Shown one piece after another: positions 60,876 to 64,000 of a stretch of DNA of 64,000 bases. The stretch spans positions 124,001-188,000 of the forward strand of contig NZ_PYWB01000004.1 in NCBI RefSeq assembly GCF_003056345.1. The letters run 5' to 3'. Position 1 is the stretch's first letter. Every line of letters starts with the position of its first letter. The notes beneath the pieces are model-generated. The model was not told the origin of the DNA. It did not search any database and saw only the letters and a program-made list of their open reading frames with translations. Origin of the DNA: Devosia submarina (GTDB taxonomy: Bacteria; Pseudomonadota; Alphaproteobacteria; Rhizobiales; Devosiaceae). The position numbers and the translations under genes were made by a program.

Positions 60876-61788
60876 CTAAATCTTCGGCAGCCATTTCTTT
60901 TCGATCTTGCACACTATTGTGTAAGCTGGATCAAACACATTGCCGATCTCGTAGCGAACCACTTGCCCCAGCAGATGGCTCGCGGCAACGGCCGAGAGGC
61001 CATAGGCGTCCATGAGCCAATCGAACATTTCGGTTGTGGCGTGTTGCAGGGCCTGCTCAAGAGGGCGGGCATTACCGACGGTAAAGATCGAAGCGGCATC
61101 TTCCCCACGCGGCCAATTGGGCTTTTGGCCCTTGCGGAGACTGAGGCGAACTTCGACTTCCATCGCCGTTTCAACACCAGTCCCAACGATCTCCCCATCA
61201 CCCTGGATAGCGTGGCAATCGCCTAGGAAAAAGAGCGCCCCCGGTACTGCTACTGGCAGGTAAACCTTGGTGCCGGGGCGGAACCCTCGGTAATCCATGT
61301 TGCCGCCGTTTTCTGCACTAGTCGCGGTGGAGGACGCCTGGCCAAGGCTTGGGGCAACACCGAAGCAGCCGATCATGGGATCGAGCGGCAGCACGAGATG
61401 TTCCAGGCCTGCAACCGGCTCCTTGAGCCGGACGGTCGAGGCTTTGATGTCGATGATCCAATCGGTCCGCTCACGCTTTGGCAGATCGCGCACGCGTTCG
61501 GGCTCTACGACATTGGCGGCCAGCACCTGTCGCGTCCAGCCTGTCGCGCGGATCGGCGTCATGCGGATGATCTCGGCCATAAGGGCATCGCCCGGTTCAG
61601 CACCTTCAACAAAGATGGGGCCATTCATCGGGTTTGGTCCCGAGCAACGCGCAATCCCGTCCTTGTCAAATCCATTAGCGTCGATGGTCTCGGTAATCAC
61701 CGTATCGCCATCGGCAATGAAGAGGGCAGGGGGGGAGTGTGCCCAACACATTGTGCCATGTGGTGGGAACAAAGCGGTGCGTCGTCAT
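60876..61788 (-). pseudogene. Acetamidase/formamidase family gene with a one-base frameshift
   Basis: The protein matches the FmdA/AmdA family, which hydrolyses short amides to acid and ammonia. The main frame (298 codons from 61772) covers ADGDTVITET, GPNPMNGPIFVEGAEPGDAL, DPMIGCFGVAPS and FFLGDCHAIQGDGEIVGTG. Its N terminus is wrong. A well-placed ATG at 61788 with TAGGAG upstream reads MTTHRFVPTTWHNVLGT in another frame. The frames join if the run of seven Gs at 61729-61735 (plus strand) had six, giving GTLPPALFIADGDTV. This is either a sequencing error or a real lesion. It follows corC by 8 bp. Confidence 0.85.
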
Positions 61789-61796
61789 AGATGCTC

Positions 61797-62822
61797 CTAT
61801 TCGGCCGCCGCCTTTTCCTCGGGCGAGCGCTGGTCAGTAATGGCCAATGGCTCGGCCTCCAGCCTTTTGCGACGGATGCGCAGGCGCTTGATACGCCGGC
61901 TATCGGCGGCAAGCACTTCGAATTCAAAGCCATCGAGCTTGTTAACTCGTTCGCCGCGTTTTGGGACGTGTCCTGCCAGATCGAACACCAGGCCACCGAT
62001 CGTATCCACCTCTTCGGCATATTCGCCGGGGTCGAACTCGGGGCCGAGCATGATGCGCACATCGTCCAGTTCGGCACGTGCATCGGCGATAAAGGTGTCG
62101 TTGCCAACCTTGCGGATCAGGGAAGCTGCGAGTTCGTCGTGTTCGTCCTCGATCTCACCGACAACGGCTTCCAGCAGGTCCTCAATGGTCACAAGGCCGT
62201 CTGTACCGCCATATTCGTCGACCACAATGGCCATGTGGACGCGCGAGGCACGCATGGATTGCAGCAGATCACCCACTGGCATGAAGGTTGGCACGAACAT
62301 GGCCGTGCGCACCAATTCGAGCTTGTTGATCTTTTGCTTGAGTACGCTGGAGACCAGCTTGACCGGCACATCCTTGGTCGGGTCCGTCACCGCTTCGGTG
62401 ATCTTGCCCAGCGTATCCTTGACGTGGATGAAGCCCAATATGTTGTCGAGTCCGTCGTCATACACGGGCAGGCGCGAATGACCGACCTGGCGGAACTTGG
62501 CAAGGAGCGTGCCGAGATTAGCGTCGGCCTCGATCGCCTGGATATCCGAGCGCTCCACCATCACGTCGCCAACTGAGACATTGCCGAGCTTGAGCACGTT
62601 CTGGAGAATCGTGCGCTCGCTTTCCGAGAAGTCGGCTGATTCAGCGCTCCCCTGCTCGTCGAGCGCTACCTGCAGATCGTCGCGCAGAGAAACCGTTCCG
62701 CGTGCCAACATGGCCCTGAAACGGTTCCAGATGGACGGTCCGCGCGCTGGCGTCGGGGAGGAACTAGATGGAGGTTCGGCTGGTGTGGGCGCCGAGTGAC
62801 CCGTACTGTCGCTATCGTTCAT
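61797..62822 (-). CDS. corC: CorC/HlyC-family CBS-domain protein
   Basis: CorC-like proteins are linked to magnesium and cobalt efflux. The N terminus is proline/serine-rich, followed by VGDVMVERSDIQAIEADANL and the paired CBS domains (about residues 90-215, with VVDEYGGTDGLVTIEDLLE). The CorC_HlyC transporter-associated domain lies at about 235-320. It is the soluble form, 341 residues. It follows ybeY; the usual lnt gene is not next, and an acetamidase-type gene is there instead. Confidence 0.94.
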   Translation of the reverse strand: MNDSDSTGHSAPTPAEPPSSSSPTPARGPSIWNRFRAMLARGTVSLRDDLQVALDEQGSAESADFSESERTILQNVLKLGNVSVGDVMVERSDIQAIEADANLGTLLAKFRQVGHSRLPVYDDGLDNILGFIHVKDTLGKITEAVTDPTKDVPVKLVSSVLKQKINKLELVRTAMFVPTFMPVGDLLQSMRASRVHMAIVVDEYGGTDGLVTIEDLLEAVVGEIEDEHDELAASLIRKVGNDTFIADARAELDDVRIMLGPEFDPGEYAEEVDTIGGLVFDLAGHVPKRGERVNKLDGFEFEVLAADSRRIKRLRIRRKRLEAEPLAITDQRSPEEKAAAE

Positions 62823-62889
62823 GGTGTGTCGCCGCCAGAAGCGGCTCGTTGATCCTTACGCGGGAAATGCGGAGCTTTGGGCTTCCGCG

Positions 62890-63354
62890 TCAATCGGCAT
62901 AGGGGTCCGCAACCCCGAGCTTTGCCAATATCTGTGTTTCGAGGCCCTCCATTTCGAGAGCTTCTTCATCAGTGAGGTGATCATAGCCCAAAATATGGAG
63001 AAATCCATGCACCACAAGGTGACGGAAGTGATCTGTGAACGAAACACCCTGTTCGGCCGCCTCCTGTTCCAGCGTTTCGCGCGCCAGGGTAATGTCGCCC
63101 AGAATGCCGGAAACAGCCCCAAAGGGCTCAATTTGGGGGAAGCTCAACACGTTGGTGGAACTATCCTTGCCGCGCCACTCGCGGTTGAGCTCTTGCTGTT
63201 CCGCATCATTGGTGAGGAGGATGGAAAGCTCCGCCGCGCCCTTGAGCTTGGCTTTTGATCCTTCCAGTGCAGCGAGCACGGCCTGTTCGGCCACGGCATC
63301 AAGATCGGACGGCCACAGTTCATCATTGCGGATAACAGCGATTTCAAGCGGCAA
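62890..63354 (-). CDS. ybeY: YbeY, endoribonuclease in rRNA maturation
   Basis: YbeY is a metal-dependent RNase involved in 16S rRNA 3' processing and ribosome quality control. The zinc motif is HGFLHILGYDH, and VVHGFLHI is preceded by the conserved SSTNVLSFP and GDITLARE. Length 154 is normal. It lies 5 bp after phoH, and corC follows, as is usual in the phoH-ybeY-corC block. Confidence 0.96.
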   Translation of the reverse strand: MPLEIAVIRNDELWPSDLDAVAEQAVLAALEGSKAKLKGAAELSILLTNDAEQQELNREWRGKDSSTNVLSFPQIEPFGAVSGILGDITLARETLEQEAAEQGVSFTDHFRHLVVHGFLHILGYDHLTDEEALEMEGLETQILAKLGVADPYAD

Positions 63355-63359
63355 GGAGC

Positions 63360-64000
63360 TCAGCGGACGACCCCTTCGGCAGCTTTTTCCGCGAGCTTCT
63401 TGGTTGCATCGGCCTCGTAGGCGCGAACGATGCGGCCCACAAGGGCATGTCGCACAACGTCCTTGTCGTTGAAGCGGGAGACATGAATGCCTTCAACGCC
63501 ATCCAGCAGATGGACGGCTTCCACGAGGCCCGACTTTTCCCCACGCGGCAAATCGACCTGCGTAGGGTCGCCCGTAACGATCATTTTCGAGTTCTCGCCC
63601 AAGCGGGTCAGGAACATCTTCATCTGCATGGACGTGGTGTTCTGCGCTTCGTCCAGGATCACCACGGCATTAGCCAAGGTGCGGCCGCGCATGAAGGCCA
63701 GGGGGGCCACTTCGATGATGCCTGATGTGATGCAGCGCTCGACATTTTCGGGCTTCATCATATCGTAAAGCGCATCATAAAGCGGACGCAAATAGGGGTC
63801 GACCTTCTCCTTCATGTCCCCGGGCAAAAACCCCAGGCGCTCGCCCGCTTCGACAGCTGGCCGGGACAGGATGATGCGGTTGATGTCACCGCGCTCAAGC
63901 AGGGACGCGGCATGGGCAACGGCCAAATAGGTCTTGCCGGTACCGGCCGGACCAACACCGAACACCAATTCGCTCCGCTCCATGGCCCGCATATACGCAT
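63360..64000 (-). CDS. phoH: PhoH family ATPase, 5' end cut off
   Basis: The window edge removes the N-terminal part; about 213 codons remain. The frame stays open to the edge ([14 protein letters not shown]). PhoH/PhoL proteins are ATPases with Walker [12 protein letters not shown] and Walker [29 protein letters not shown] is the sensor region. The role is not firmly established, perhaps RNA-linked because of its partner ybeY. In relatives miaB is upstream, which would lie outside the window. Confidence 0.95.
   Translation of the reverse strand, partial: AYMRAMERSELVFGVGPAGTGKTYLAVAHAASLLERGDINRIILSRPAVEAGERLGFLPGDMKEKVDPYLRPLYDALYDMMKPENVERCITSGIIEVAPLAFMRGRTLANAVVILDEAQNTTSMQMKMFLTRLGENSKMIVTGDPTQVDLPRGEKSGLVEAVHLLDGVEGIHVSRFNDKDVVRHALVGRIVRAYEADATKKLAEKAAEGVVR

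Noticed and set aside
1..64000. tRNA, rRNA, phage or transposase genes
   Set aside because: No gap shows a cloverleaf, rRNA motif, integrase or transposase sequence that I could support.

Overview
The window is GC-rich, densely packed chromosomal DNA from an alphaproteobacterium, most likely a member of the Hyphomicrobiales and perhaps Devosia-like. The clues are the block rsmG-mnmG-mnmE-rho-hemJ-hemE | maf-aroE-coaE-dnaQ | secB-fxsA-Tim44, the his operon containing a DUF2628 gene, the tsaB-rimI-fur(mur) and phoH-ybeY-corC blocks, CtrA-type boxes with GANTC motifs, and an Irr-type iron box. I see no phage genes, transposases, CRISPR arrays, rRNA or tRNA genes.

Positions 1-16.5 kb look like the replication origin region. 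Genes left of the hemE-maf gap read leftward and genes right of it read rightward. The gap (6672-7087) holds a perfect TTAA-N7-TTAA CtrA box, seven GANTC sites, DnaA-box matches and an AT-rich stretch, so it is a good oriC candidate. Ten parS-like sites, all with the core TTCACGTGAA, are scattered from 284 to 58014. Eight of them share an asymmetric form whose edge creates a GANTC methylation site. parA-parB probably lie just outside the left edge, next to rsmG.

Positions 16.5-25 kb are a metabolic accessory region: a WYL regulator, aldose epimerase, a LacI-type repressor, xylB, xylA and a GH43 xylosidase, forming a xylose/xylan utilisation module. Positions 25-34 kb carry mutS, glnD, murJ, trpS and a universal stress protein.

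Positions 34-40 kb hold dnaK, nicotinamidase, grpE and hrcA, with long intergenic stretches full of palindromic repeats and a clear heat-shock promoter for dnaK. Positions 40-47.4 kb hold rph, a coupled 50-residue ORF, rdgB, hemW, tsaB-rimI-fur, marC and the opposed hslV-GNAT-hslU operon. Positions 47.5-52 kb are the histidine operon ending in coaA. Positions 52-64 kb mix dapB, gpmA, an Ada-like protein, nth, a TetR regulator, rsmI-yraN-gshB, nfuA behind an Irr-type box, a frameshifted acetamidase gene, corC, ybeY and the start-truncated phoH.

Most genes are ordinary housekeeping genes. The signals most worth following are the parS/GANTC overlap, the origin candidate, the coupled small ORF between rph and rdgB, the perfect palindrome on the xylB start codon, the Irr-type box before nfuA, the homopolymer frameshift in the acetamidase gene, and nested palindromic repeats in the gaps.
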